In this document: piece after piece, positions 42,966-51,941 of the stretch
Position numbering within the stretch: the first letter of the stretch is position 1
How the letters are laid out: each line of letters starts with the position of its first letter
Assembly: GCF_019733355.1 (NCBI RefSeq)
Contig: NZ_JAIHLQ010000019.1
Location: 79,869 to 143,868 of the forward strand
Length of the DNA stretch: 64,000 bases
Origin: Pseudomonas baetica
GTDB lineage: Bacteria > Pseudomonadota > Gammaproteobacteria > Pseudomonadales > Pseudomonadaceae
Reading direction: 5' to 3'
Program-made: the position numbers and the translations under genes
The notes under the pieces: model-generated
The model's input: only the letters and a program-made list of their open reading frames with translations
The model's database searches: none
Told to the model about the DNA's origin: nothing

Positions 42966-45900
42966 ATGTCTCCCATACCCGAGTCTGCCGAAAACGCAGA
43001 AAAAGGTCGGCACTACGAATTCATCAAGTCCGCCGTCAGCGACAGTTTCAAAGGCGCCACCGTTGCCCGGGGCCAAGCGTTGGCAGCCGTGCCACTGAAG
43101 ATCGAACCCTGGTACTTGAAGGCGCCAGACACCTGGCTGGAAAAGCTCGCTGCCGCCAATCTCAAGGCCTGGGCCTCACAAAACCCGGTTGACCACCTGA
43201 TGGCGAAAACCGATCTGCATGCCTTCGCCGAGCCGTTGCTCAAGGCCGCAATCAAACGGCGCCATGGCCTGGAACTCGATGTCAAGAAAACCTACCTGCG
43301 CCTGTACATGCCCAAAGACCAGCCCTGGTACACGATCAAGCTCTCGGGCGGAGTGACCAGTCGAACGGTTTCCCTGCTGGACGCCGCGCTACACAACTTC
43401 GCCAAAAGTGAAACGGTTGATCGCGGCTCCGAGTACATCAGCCAACCCGATGAACGCGGTTTGTTCGACGTCTTGCCTATCAGACACAGCATGTCCATCG
43501 CCCAGTTTCAGACGCTATGCCGGGATCTGGACATCGGCGCTCATTATGAAAAGCATTTGCACAGGTACCTGTTGCCCGGCGAGCCGGTGGCTGAAGCCGT
43601 TCTGAAAAACAGGGTGATACAAAGCCAGCAAGACGCCCTCACCGCGGCCGCTTACATGGCGCTGATCAAGAACGACATCCAGGTCGACACCTGCACAATG
43701 CTGTTGAACCTGGCCGAAGACAAACCGCAACTGCTGCTCAATGGCCGCGCCATGTTGTGCTGCGACCTGTCGATTCTCAGCACCCGGCTGACCGGCATTC
43801 TCCTGCTCATCGATGCGGTACGCGACAGCCGCGGGATTCGACGCGTGATCGCCTATGTCCCCCATGATCCGGATCATCCGCTCAAGGAGTACGACTCGCT
43901 CAAGGCGTTCAAGGACGAACTGACTCGCCAGTTGCGCGAAAACAAATACATCGAGTCAACCAAGCAAACGTATCGCCAGTTCTTCAGCGATTTCGTCGAT
44001 CAGCAGCAGCGTGGGCACTTCTTTGCCGAACTGGAGCAACGGCTGTTCATTTATCGGTATCACCCGCGCCAGGATCCGACCGACCAACGACCGCCATGGC
44101 GCCAGGACCCGGTGGACAACCCAAACCTGCAATTTGATCGTGTGCAGTTGCAAGGCAACTACTGGCGGCACCTCTATCAACAAAAGTTCAACAAGATCCT
44201 GAATGATGCCCGGGAGTTAGCCGTCTCCACCGCCGACACTGACAGCAAGGCACGCTGGGCCTGGTGGGAAAATTTCCAGAAAATGCTCTCGGACATTCTC
44301 AACGTCGCGCTGTTGGTCGTCACACCGTTTGTACCGGTGCTGGGCCAGTTGATGTTGGCTTACACCGCTTACCAACTGGCCACCGACGTTATCGAGGGGA
44401 TTGTCGATCTGGCCCAAGGGCAGTCGCTGGAAGCCGGCGAGCATCTGATCAGTGTGGTAACCGACGTCATTCAACTGGCAGCCTTTGCCTCGGGCGCAAA
44501 AATCGGCGAGGTCGTTCGCGTCAAACTGTCATCGCTGGTCGACGATATGAAACCGGTGAAACTGCCCAATGGCAAACCCAGCCTCTGGCATCCCGACATC
44601 AAGCCTTACGAGCGCAACGACATCAGCCTGGCACCCGACGCGAAACCCGACAAGCATGGCCTGCATTTGTACGGCGATGAAAGGGTCTTGCTGTTGGAAC
44701 GTAAACTCTACGCGGTCGAAAAAGCATCGAGCGAACCGACGTCCAAGACCCATCGCATCAAGCACCCGACACGCCCAAACGCTTATAAACCGCTCATCGA
44801 ACACAACGGTCACGGTGCCTGGGTGCAGGAAATAGAAAACCCGCGCGACTGGGACTTTGCGACGTTGATGCGTCGTGTCGGGCACAGCGTGGAAGGCTTT
44901 TCGCCGGTGCAACGGGAACAGATCCGTGTGATCAGCGGCACGCACGAAAACCAACTGCGCCAAATGCATATCGATAACACTGCACCGCCGCCGCTGCTGA
45001 CCGACACCATCAAGCGTTTCAGTGCCTATGACGATGCCCGACTCGCCAGTGCGAACATCCGCAATGGCCGCCCCATCGACCCGCAGGCCGTCTGGTTCGA
45101 GCCGCTGCTGACGAGGCAGCCAGGCTGGCCACGCACCAAGGCGCTGAAGATTTATGAAAGCGCCGACCTGCAGGGTTACGCGCGCACATACGGCGATGCC
45201 AATGCAGCGGATGCCGATACCCTGAGCATCAGCCTTGCGGATCTCACCTCGGGCAAACTGCCGGAACGGTTGGCAAATTTCCTCGACGATACTGAGTTCA
45301 AACAACTGCTTGGTCGCGACGTCCCTCGCAGCGACCGGGCAACAGCGGTGCGCAACCTGCTCGCGGATGCCGTCGACATGCGCCAGAAAGATGTCTCCAA
45401 TTACCTGTATCAAGTGGGTGAAAAATCAAACAAGGCCGATATTCGCGCCGTACAAAAAACATTCCCGCAGCTCCCGTTGCCGTTGGCCGAGAAGGTCGTG
45501 GCCCTGGCAAAACCGGCCGAGTTGCAACGTATCGCCGACGAAAACCACTTGCCACTGCGCCTCAAGGCGCAGGCGCGGGAACTGGATTTCGAAGCGTCCA
45601 CCGCCCGCGCCTATAACGGTTTTTTCCAAGAGCAATGGATGCTCCCGGAGACCGAGCGACTGGCACTCAACACCCTCAAATTCAACACCGACACCTTTGC
45701 CGATGTGCGTTTGGACGTGCACGACGGCAGCTACGACGGCCCGCTGCGCTGCAGCGTCGGCGCGGATGATGCAACCACCGTCAGACGTCTGGTTCGTGAC
45801 GAACATGGCCGCTATGAAGTGCTCGACGCCAACAATCGCACGCTGCATGAAGCCGACGACTTCTACGAGTCGATCCTGCATGCCCTGCCTGACGAAAAAC

Positions 45901-48089
45901 TGCAGGCAACGGGCTACCGGCGCGGTCAGGGTCAACGCCTCAAACAATGGCTGTTGGAAACATCCGCCGAACCGGCCGAGCGCCGCAGCGTGATGGCCGA
46001 ACCACCGATTCGTCGAGTGGCCAGTGTTGAAACCGAAACGCTGACAGGCCGATGGCCGTGGCCCTGGGCGCAAAACACCCCGGAACAGAAAGTCCGAAAG
46101 CTGTACCCGAAAATGTCTGAGCATCAGGCAAAGGTGTTCATCGAAAAGCTGCGCAAGAATGGTGATCCCACTGACGCAATCAAACACCTGGAAGGCGAAC
46201 GCGAGCAATTGCGCACAGAGATGCAAAATTGGCGGGAAAGCTACCCGCCCGATGTGGATGGCTCGGGAGAACCGATCCCCGGAGTATCGACGCAGTACAT
46301 GCAGGAGGGCGGGAGGCATATCGAGGAACGGCTGCTTGAGTGCTTCGAGCGTCAAAACGACACTTATGCCGAGCACAGCAACCCTCAAGAGCAAGGCTAT
46401 TCGCTGGACCTGTCCAGCTCGCTTTCGCGGCCGAACCTCGATCGTTGGTGGGGCGATCTGCGCAAGCGGCCCGGGATGAAGAGACACCTCGACCAGATCA
46501 CTGCGCTGAAACTCGATAAAACGCGTTTCTCGACATCGTCCGATGGCGTGCTTGGCAGTTTCCCCAAGCTACGTGAATTGAGCGCGCGTCAGTGTGACCT
46601 GACGGAGATCCCTCCCACCCTCGGAGAAATGCGTCACCTCCAGAGTCTGGATCTGACCGACAACCGCATCAAGTTGACCGTGCGTTCAAATGAACAACTT
46701 GGCGGTTTGATTCGCCTGCGATCACTGAACCTGAACGGTAACCCGTTGCGCCAACCACCCGATGTCGGGCGGATGTATCGCTTGAAAGACCTCAGTCTGG
46801 CCAATACCGATATCCAGTCCTGGCCCGAGGGCCTGTTCAAGGTCGGCTCGGTGGACAAGCATCGTCCCCGCGGTTTCATGCTGGATATGCGTCATACGCC
46901 GATCAATACGCTGCCCGAAGTCACACCGGGTTCCGATCAGGCCTTTATCCTCAGTCGTGCGCGTTTCGACACGGCGAAGCTTTCCAATGAGGATCGGGTA
47001 CGCTACGGCACTTATCGCCAATCCACCGGCATGGCCTTTGTGCAGACCGATTTTCCGGCCGCCACAAACGAACTAAGCCACTGGAAATCGTTTCCCGGTG
47101 AACCGGACGGGTTTGGTCCCTCGGCGTCTTTGAGCAAGTACCGCGAAGAGTCCTGGCACGATCTGATGGCCGAGCCAGGCTCCGCAGATTTTTTTGCCGT
47201 CATTGCCCGGCAGAGGCGAACCGCTGATTACCAGAACACGCAAACACGCCAACAACTGACCCAGCGTGTCTGGGAAATGATCGATGCCGCCGCGCTGGAT
47301 TCCGACCTGCGTGAAGAACTGTTCAAACAAGCCAGAGAGCCCGATAGCTGCCGCGACGGCGGCGCCTATCTGTTCAACTCCATGGGCATCAAAGTGCTGG
47401 TCTCGAGGGCCTATGCCGAGCCGGCCTCGGCCCTTGCGCTTGACCACAATCTGGCGAGGCTGGCCCGCAGCCGCGCACGCCTGAACATCGTCGGCGATAT
47501 CGCTCGAGAAGAAATCGGCCGTCAAGAGCAACAGCATCTGATCGATCCGTCGAACAATCGCGCGCCGGATGATCTTGAAATCCATATGGCCTATGAAACC
47601 GGGTTGGCGGAACGGCTGGAGCTGCCTTGGCAATCAAAAGGCATGCTTTACCAGCAGCGATCAGGCGTTACCCAGGCGAAGATCGACGCGGCCTATGACT
47701 CGTTCAAGCTGCGCGAAAGCGGCAACGGACTGGTCGACGGCATGATTGACCCTAACGGGGATGATTTCTGGGAACGCCATTTGCGCAAAACCCATCCGAC
47801 ACAATATGAGCGCAATGATCTGCGGTTCGAGGAAAAACCGGGCCTGCTGGATGAGTTGCGCCTGGCACAAGCGGAGTACGCCAATGCCAACGCGCAGACT
47901 CAGATGAACCCGTTGATACGAAAGATGGAAACCCTGGCCGATCAACTGAACATTCCCCACGCGGATATTTTCAGCGGCGAGGCCATGAGTCAGGCGCGGT
48001 ACGACCGACTGCTGAACAATATCGGTTATTCGCGTAACGAACTGTCCAGACAATTGACCCGCGAAGCGTTGATCAGCATCGGCCATTGA
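42966..48089 (+). CDS. Giant toxin-like protein 3: dermonecrotic-type N-terminus, LRRs and NEL E3 ubiquitin ligase domain
   Basis: The product is 1707 residues from the ATG at 42966 (AAGGA at 42952, 9-base spacing; the TTG six bases upstream is too close). Residues 1-430 are helical and dermonecrotic-domain-like. Residues 439-513 form a hydrophobic helical hairpin (VALLVVTPFVPVLGQLMLAY). Leucine-rich repeats span about 1170-1295 (LRELSARQCDLTEIPPTLGE, LQSLDLTDNRI). The remainder matches the NEL domain of IpaH/SspH effectors: PDSCRDGGAYLFNSMG with catalytic Cys1462, and DLEIHMAYETGLAERLELP downstream. NEL enzymes transfer ubiquitin in host cells, so an action on eukaryotes is likely. A long hydrophobic-core scaffold before the LRR is unlike type III effectors. 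Confidence 0.85.
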   Translation: MSPIPESAENAEKGRHYEFIKSAVSDSFKGATVARGQALAAVPLKIEPWYLKAPDTWLEKLAAANLKAWASQNPVDHLMAKTDLHAFAEPLLKAAIKRRHGLELDVKKTYLRLYMPKDQPWYTIKLSGGVTSRTVSLLDAALHNFAKSETVDRGSEYISQPDERGLFDVLPIRHSMSIAQFQTLCRDLDIGAHYEKHLHRYLLPGEPVAEAVLKNRVIQSQQDALTAAAYMALIKNDIQVDTCTMLLNLAEDKPQLLLNGRAMLCCDLSILSTRLTGILLLIDAVRDSRGIRRVIAYVPHDPDHPLKEYDSLKAFKDELTRQLRENKYIESTKQTYRQFFSDFVDQQQRGHFFAELEQRLFIYRYHPRQDPTDQRPPWRQDPVDNPNLQFDRVQLQGNYWRHLYQQKFNKILNDARELAVSTADTDSKARWAWWENFQKMLSDILNVALLVVTPFVPVLGQLMLAYTAYQLATDVIEGIVDLAQGQSLEAGEHLISVVTDVIQLAAFASGAKIGEVVRVKLSSLVDDMKPVKLPNGKPSLWHPDIKPYERNDISLAPDAKPDKHGLHLYGDERVLLLERKLYAVEKASSEPTSKTHRIKHPTRPNAYKPLIEHNGHGAWVQEIENPRDWDFATLMRRVGHSVEGFSPVQREQIRVISGTHENQLRQMHIDNTAPPPLLTDTIKRFSAYDDARLASANIRNGRPIDPQAVWFEPLLTRQPGWPRTKALKIYESADLQGYARTYGDANAADADTLSISLADLTSGKLPERLANFLDDTEFKQLLGRDVPRSDRATAVRNLLADAVDMRQKDVSNYLYQVGEKSNKADIRAVQKTFPQLPLPLAEKVVALAKPAELQRIADENHLPLRLKAQARELDFEASTARAYNGFFQEQWMLPETERLALNTLKFNTDTFADVRLDVHDGSYDGPLRCSVGADDATTVRRLVRDEHGRYEVLDANNRTLHEADDFYESILHALPDEKLQATGYRRGQGQRLKQWLLETSAEPAERRSVMAEPPIRRVASVETETLTGRWPWPWAQNTPEQKVRKLYPKMSEHQAKVFIEKLRKNGDPTDAIKHLEGEREQLRTEMQNWRESYPPDVDGSGEPIPGVSTQYMQEGGRHIEERLLECFERQNDTYAEHSNPQEQGYSLDLSSSLSRPNLDRWWGDLRKRPGMKRHLDQITALKLDKTRFSTSSDGVLGSFPKLRELSARQCDLTEIPPTLGEMRHLQSLDLTDNRIKLTVRSNEQLGGLIRLRSLNLNGNPLRQPPDVGRMYRLKDLSLANTDIQSWPEGLFKVGSVDKHRPRGFMLDMRHTPINTLPEVTPGSDQAFILSRARFDTAKLSNEDRVRYGTYRQSTGMAFVQTDFPAATNELSHWKSFPGEPDGFGPSASLSKYREESWHDLMAEPGSADFFAVIARQRRTADYQNTQTRQQLTQRVWEMIDAAALDSDLREELFKQAREPDSCRDGGAYLFNSMGIKVLVSRAYAEPASALALDHNLARLARSRARLNIVGDIAREEIGRQEQQHLIDPSNNRAPDDLEIHMAYETGLAERLELPWQSKGMLYQQRSGVTQAKIDAAYDSFKLRESGNGLVDGMIDPNGDDFWERHLRKTHPTQYERNDLRFEEKPGLLDELRLAQAEYANANAQTQMNPLIRKMETLADQLNIPHADIFSGEAMSQARYDRLLNNIGYSRNELSRQLTREALISIGH

Positions 48090-48101
48090 CCCTCGCAAGG
48101 C

Positions 48102-48125
48102 GCCAGCCCTGAACCCGGGGCTGGC
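48102..48125. terminator. Hairpin between toxin 3 and the fimbrial operon
   Basis: GCCAGCCC and GGGCTGGC form an 8-bp stem around an 8-base loop between convergent genes. No T run. Confidence 0.5.
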
Positions 48126-48138
48126 CAACTGATGCGCA

Positions 48139-49359
48139 CTAACCCACCTCCGAATCCCAGATCACCGTGATATTGCCCCTGTAAATTCGGCCTTGGGCGT
48201 TGTCGATCATCCAGTGGGTTTGCTGTTCATCCACTTCGAAATGCAGGGTTCCCGGCTTGCGATCGATATAGAAGCCGGGTTGAAACGGTGCTGTCGCCTC
48301 GATCCCCAAGCGCTTGCGCGTGACCGCTTGCCCGGCGCTGTCGGTCAAGCCGTTGGGCAAACTGACACTGACGTCCACCGCGCCCGCGAACCCCTGCCCG
48401 TCTGCAATGGCGCAACCCGAGCCCACGCCCAGACGGTGCTCGCATTCAAGCTTCATGGTGAATTTCGACGACGCCGAGATATGGAATATCTGATCGCGGT
48501 AAAGGCGCGAAGGCTTGCGTCCACTGTCCAGCCAGCGTTGCCAGCCGCCTTGCGGTTCCAGTACGACTTTGTCGCCCCCGGGTGGAATATCCACTTTCAG
48601 GGTGTGCTGCACGTCCAGCACAAAATCGAGGGTGAGGCTGCTGTCGTCCGGCTCAAACAGTTTGCCCATATCGAAATCCCCTCCAGGTCCCAGGCTGTAA
48701 GTCAAGGAACCGGTATAACGGCCGGTAGACATGTTCAACGGGTTGGGTGTGCGCAGCTCGTAGGCGAAGTCCAGCTTGTCGAAATACATCGACGGAATGT
48801 GGTACGCCGGCACTTTAAGACAGTGGGCCTCTTGCGTGGTTTTCCAGAAAAACCGCCAGCTGTCCTCCTCGTAGGCGCCTTCGCCGCTGTACCAGCAAGG
48901 GGCAGGTATTGCTTGTACCCAATTACCCGTGGTCCATAACCTGCTATGGCCTTCAAGTGCATTGCTGCCGCCGGCCAGTCGCACAGCCGGATGGCTCAAA
49001 ACATACCTGGAGCCCATGCCAGTAATGCGTATTTCCACAGATTGCGTTTCCTGTGTCTGGCTGTTTGTCACGGTCAGCCGCCGCAAATTGGCGGGGGCCT
49101 TTACTGCCGCCCAGTCAAAGATGCCTACGTAGCGGGTAGAACTGAAACGTATGGGTAATTCGATGCTGAACATGCCGTTATTTTCACATTGGCCCGGATA
49201 GGTGGCGCAATAACCGCTGTTCGGCGTTTTGTTGACGAACGTCATCTTGTCTGGTCTGGAAGAATCCGGTTGGAACAACGCATGGATCTCCTGATTGATC
49301 GCCTGCGCCTGAGGGATGCTCAACGCCGCCATCCATATCACCCCAATGAACCTGTTCAT
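48139..49359 (-). CDS. CfaE-like fimbrial tip adhesin, second copy
   Basis: The product is 406 residues with a signal peptide (MNRFIGVIWMAALSIPQAQA). It is a clear paralogue of the protein at 50722-51936: both share EIHALFQPD or EIRALFQPD, FVNKTPNSGYC, IPSMYFD-LDFAYELRTPNPL, SLTLDFVLDVQHTLKVD and a C-terminal ITVIWDSEV or ITIIWDSEV strand. The C-terminal strand fits a pilin-like domain, and the N-terminal part would be the adhesin domain, as in CfaE of CFA/I fimbriae. Ligand unknown. It is the last gene of the leftward operon. Confidence 0.8.
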   Translation of the reverse strand: MNRFIGVIWMAALSIPQAQAINQEIHALFQPDSSRPDKMTFVNKTPNSGYCATYPGQCENNGMFSIELPIRFSSTRYVGIFDWAAVKAPANLRRLTVTNSQTQETQSVEIRITGMGSRYVLSHPAVRLAGGSNALEGHSRLWTTGNWVQAIPAPCWYSGEGAYEEDSWRFFWKTTQEAHCLKVPAYHIPSMYFDKLDFAYELRTPNPLNMSTGRYTGSLTYSLGPGGDFDMGKLFEPDDSSLTLDFVLDVQHTLKVDIPPGGDKVVLEPQGGWQRWLDSGRKPSRLYRDQIFHISASSKFTMKLECEHRLGVGSGCAIADGQGFAGAVDVSVSLPNGLTDSAGQAVTRKRLGIEATAPFQPGFYIDRKPGTLHFEVDEQQTHWMIDNAQGRIYRGNITVIWDSEVG

Positions 49360-49387
49360 GCGTCGCCCCGCCTCTGCTGAACTCTTT

Positions 49388-49900
49388 TTATTGGTCTGCC
49401 TGCGCACCCGGCGCGCGGGCATTGAACAGCAACAACACGTTGCCGCTGTAATCCCCGGCCCGATAGCCGCCGGCCGGTTCAACCGGGTCGATCACCAGCG
49501 CCACGCGCTTGCCCGCGGCCGCTTCTTCCTGAGAAAGGACCTGCTGCGGCGTCACCTGCGCACTCAATTCAACGCCATTGAAGGTGACCCGCAGACCGAT
49601 CTCCTCACCCGGCCGGCCATTGGACAGGTAGGGAATAGCCTCCAGGCGCGCTTCAATCGCGCTGTTGTCGTGCCGCACATCGAAATTCTTTTGCAGGCTG
49701 CCCAGGGTCGAACGCGGATAATCCCATGCGAGCCGTTGCGGGCGGTGGATCCAGTCCGGTTCTGCCGGAATGATGTAAAACGCCCGACTGGGGATGGTCA
49801 GGGACACTTCAAAGGTGCGTATTTCCCGAGCCGCCCAGGCCGTGGAGTTGGCCAGCGCCACCGTGGCCATCAGCGCGGCGGCGGAATATTGCTTGATCAT
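49388..49900 (-). CDS. CfaB-like fimbrial subunit, second copy
   Basis: The product is 170 residues. A signal peptide ends at STAWA (about residue 23). The mature protein starts with alternating beta strands (REIRTFEVSLTIPSRAFYII), has PDWIHRPQRLAWDY, and ends in AGDYSGNVLLLFNA. This matches the pilin at 54573 (PGDYTGVVAMTFDA). The similarity is partial, so it may be a minor subunit or adaptor. The ATG at 49900 was preferred over a TTG seven codons upstream because it opens the signal peptide. It lies between the chaperone and the second adhesin. Confidence 0.78.
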   Translation of the reverse strand: MIKQYSAAALMATVALANSTAWAAREIRTFEVSLTIPSRAFYIIPAEPDWIHRPQRLAWDYPRSTLGSLQKNFDVRHDNSAIEARLEAIPYLSNGRPGEEIGLRVTFNGVELSAQVTPQQVLSQEEAAAGKRVALVIDPVEPAGGYRAGDYSGNVLLLFNARAPGAQADQ

Positions 49901-49933
49901 GTCGGTTACCCGTTGCGTCAATGAAAAGCAGGC

Positions 49934-50677
49934 CTAGCGGCTCACAACTTTCAGGGCTTTCCTGTCGGCGCCCTCGATCAGAAAGAAGCGGTACTCACGC
50001 CCCTTCTCCTTGTCGAAGGCGAAGCTCTTGCCCGCCAGCACATGGTGTTTGGTCGTCGCGCCGCAGTCGGTTTCCTTGGTCAGTGAACAGTTTTTGAACT
50101 CGTCGACGATCAACACCGTATTGCCGTCGTTGCGCAATTCGTAGCGACTGTCGGTTTCGTTGATGACGGTGGCGAACCGCGCATCTTTGGGCCGCACGAA
50201 AAAGACCGTACCGAATCCGGTCATCACGTTGACCCCGGCCTTGAGGGCTTTTTTGTAGTCTTCGCGCTCTTCGCCGGTGACGGTGAACTCGTCTTCCTTT
50301 TCCGGCACCACTGGCACAAAACGCACTCGGAAGTACCGCTCGCGATCACGCTCGCCCATATACAGCAAACGGGTGCCCTGCATGCCCTGGGCCGGCACGA
50401 TCAACCGCGCGGGGCTTGCCATCAAGCCATTGCGCGAGGCACCGTCGGCGGCGTTCGCCACAGGAATTTCCTGTGGCTTGCCCTCAGCGTCGTAGACGAT
50501 TTCCAGCACGTTGACCTTGACGAACGCCGTGGCATCGCCGCTGTTGAACACGCGTTTGAGGTAGGTGCTTTTATCAGCCTCGAGATAGTCGTACACAGTG
50601 CCGACATTGATCTGCGGACCCGCCTGCGCCGTCAGGCAAAACAGGCTGAGCACGCCCAGCAAAAAACCACGGTTCAT
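49934..50677 (-). CDS. CfaA-like periplasmic fimbrial chaperone
   Basis: The product is 247 residues with a signal peptide (MNRGFLLGVLSLFCLTAQAG). It has the two-Ig-domain chaperone pattern: VFNSGDATAFVKVNVLEI in domain 1, SPARLIVPAQGMQGTRLLYM and YFRVRFVPVV, the usual G1 strand region that donates to subunits. Domain 2 contains two cysteines (FKNCSLTKETDCG). It belongs to the alternate chaperone family of CFA/CS1 fimbriae. GGAG lies 9 bases before this ATG; an earlier in-frame ATG would precede the signal peptide by five residues. Confidence 0.82.
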   Translation of the reverse strand: MNRGFLLGVLSLFCLTAQAGPQINVGTVYDYLEADKSTYLKRVFNSGDATAFVKVNVLEIVYDAEGKPQEIPVANAADGASRNGLMASPARLIVPAQGMQGTRLLYMGERDRERYFRVRFVPVVPEKEDEFTVTGEEREDYKKALKAGVNVMTGFGTVFFVRPKDARFATVINETDSRYELRNDGNTVLIVDEFKNCSLTKETDCGATTKHHVLAGKSFAFDKEKGREYRFFLIEGADRKALKVVSR

Positions 50678-50721
50678 CGTTTTCAGCTCCATGAAAAATG
50701 AAAATCGCCTGCCGGAGGTGC

Positions 50722-51936
50722 TCACACTTCCGAGTCCCAGATGATGGTGATGTTGCCGGTGAAGGTGTCATTCACACCGGGTCGCAAGACAAAGTCGATG
50801 GCGTCCTTGGGCATTGCAAAACGCAAAGAACCGGCCTTGCGCTCAAGGTAGATCTGCGGCTGGAACGGACCGACCCATGTGTTGTAGAGCAACATGACCC
50901 GATTGACGTCTCCGCCTCCGGGACCACTGATCCCGGGGGGCAATGTGAGGAACGTTTCGACTTCGGTAGTATTGGTCTTCGGGCTGCGCAGGATGCACCG
51001 TGAACCACCGTAGGAGTTGCACAGCATCATGACTTTGAACCGGGACGAGGCGGAGATGTAGAACAGTTGATCGCGGAAAATGCTGGATGGCTTGCGCCCG
51101 CTGTTGACCCAGCGCGTCCAGCCGCCCTCGGGCTCCAGCACCACTTTATTGCCACCCGGTGGCAGATCGACCTTGAGGGTGTGCTGCACGTCCAGCACGA
51201 AGTCCAGGGTCAGGCTGCTGTCGTCCGGTTGAAAACCGCCCCCGATATCGAAATCGCCGCCACTGCCCAGGCTGTAGGTCAGTGAACCGGTGTACAAACC
51301 CGATGACATGCCCAACGGATTGGGTGTGCGCAGTTCATAAGCAAAGTCGAGGGTATCGAAGTACATGGATGGAATGGTCGCCAACGTCTTCTTGGCGCAG
51401 TATCCCTCGACGGGAGTTTTCCAGAAAAACCGGTAGGTGGCAGGAGTGTAAGCGCCGACACCGCTGTATTGGCAGGGCGGGGACGCATATACCCAACTGC
51501 TGCTGTCCCAGAGCAGTTGATGGCCCAGCAGTACGTCGCTCACGCCGACCAGTTCGTGGGCCGGCTGGCTCAGGACATAGTTGGAGCCGACACCGGTGAT
51601 ACGCACTTCAACGATTTCCGTTTCCATCGTCTCGGTATTGATCACCGCCAATGAGCGCCAGTTGGCAGGCACCTTTATTCCAATCCCCCAATTCGGTGGG
51701 AGGGTCAAAGGGGCATCGAACCGGAGCGGCAATCGAATGCTGAATATCGAGTTTTCCGCGCATTGATCGGGGTAGTCGGCGCAGTACCCACTGTTGGGGG
51801 TCTTGTTGACGAACACGTTCTTGCGCGGCTGCGATGGGTCAGGCTGGAACAACGCCCGAATCTCCTGAGTGGCCGCCTCGACCACCGGCAGGGCCAGCGC
51901 CAGGCACAATCCCAGCAGGCATGTGGCTTTTTTCAT
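50722..51936 (-). CDS. CfaE-like fimbrial tip adhesin, first copy
   Basis: The product is 404 residues with a signal peptide (MKKATCLLGLCLALALPVVE). It shares FVNKTPNSGYC, FRFFWKTPVEGYC-type cysteine-containing segments, SMYFDTLDFAYELRTPNPLG and the terminal strand ITIIWDSEV with its paralogue at 48139. As in CfaE, a receptor-binding N-terminal domain followed by a pilin-like domain is expected. The start lies six bases after the usher stop, and the stop lies 44 bases before the chaperone start. Confidence 0.82.
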   Translation of the reverse strand: MKKATCLLGLCLALALPVVEAATQEIRALFQPDPSQPRKNVFVNKTPNSGYCADYPDQCAENSIFSIRLPLRFDAPLTLPPNWGIGIKVPANWRSLAVINTETMETEIVEVRITGVGSNYVLSQPAHELVGVSDVLLGHQLLWDSSSWVYASPPCQYSGVGAYTPATYRFFWKTPVEGYCAKKTLATIPSMYFDTLDFAYELRTPNPLGMSSGLYTGSLTYSLGSGGDFDIGGGFQPDDSSLTLDFVLDVQHTLKVDLPPGGNKVVLEPEGGWTRWVNSGRKPSSIFRDQLFYISASSRFKVMMLCNSYGGSRCILRSPKTNTTEVETFLTLPPGISGPGGGDVNRVMLLYNTWVGPFQPQIYLERKAGSLRFAMPKDAIDFVLRPGVNDTFTGNITIIWDSEV

Positions 51937-51941
51937 AGGGA

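Noticed and set aside
36045..48089. Toxin region as a prophage or integrative element
   Set aside because: No integrase, phage genes, tRNA boundary or direct-repeat attachment sites were found; the AT-rich content is limited to individual genes.
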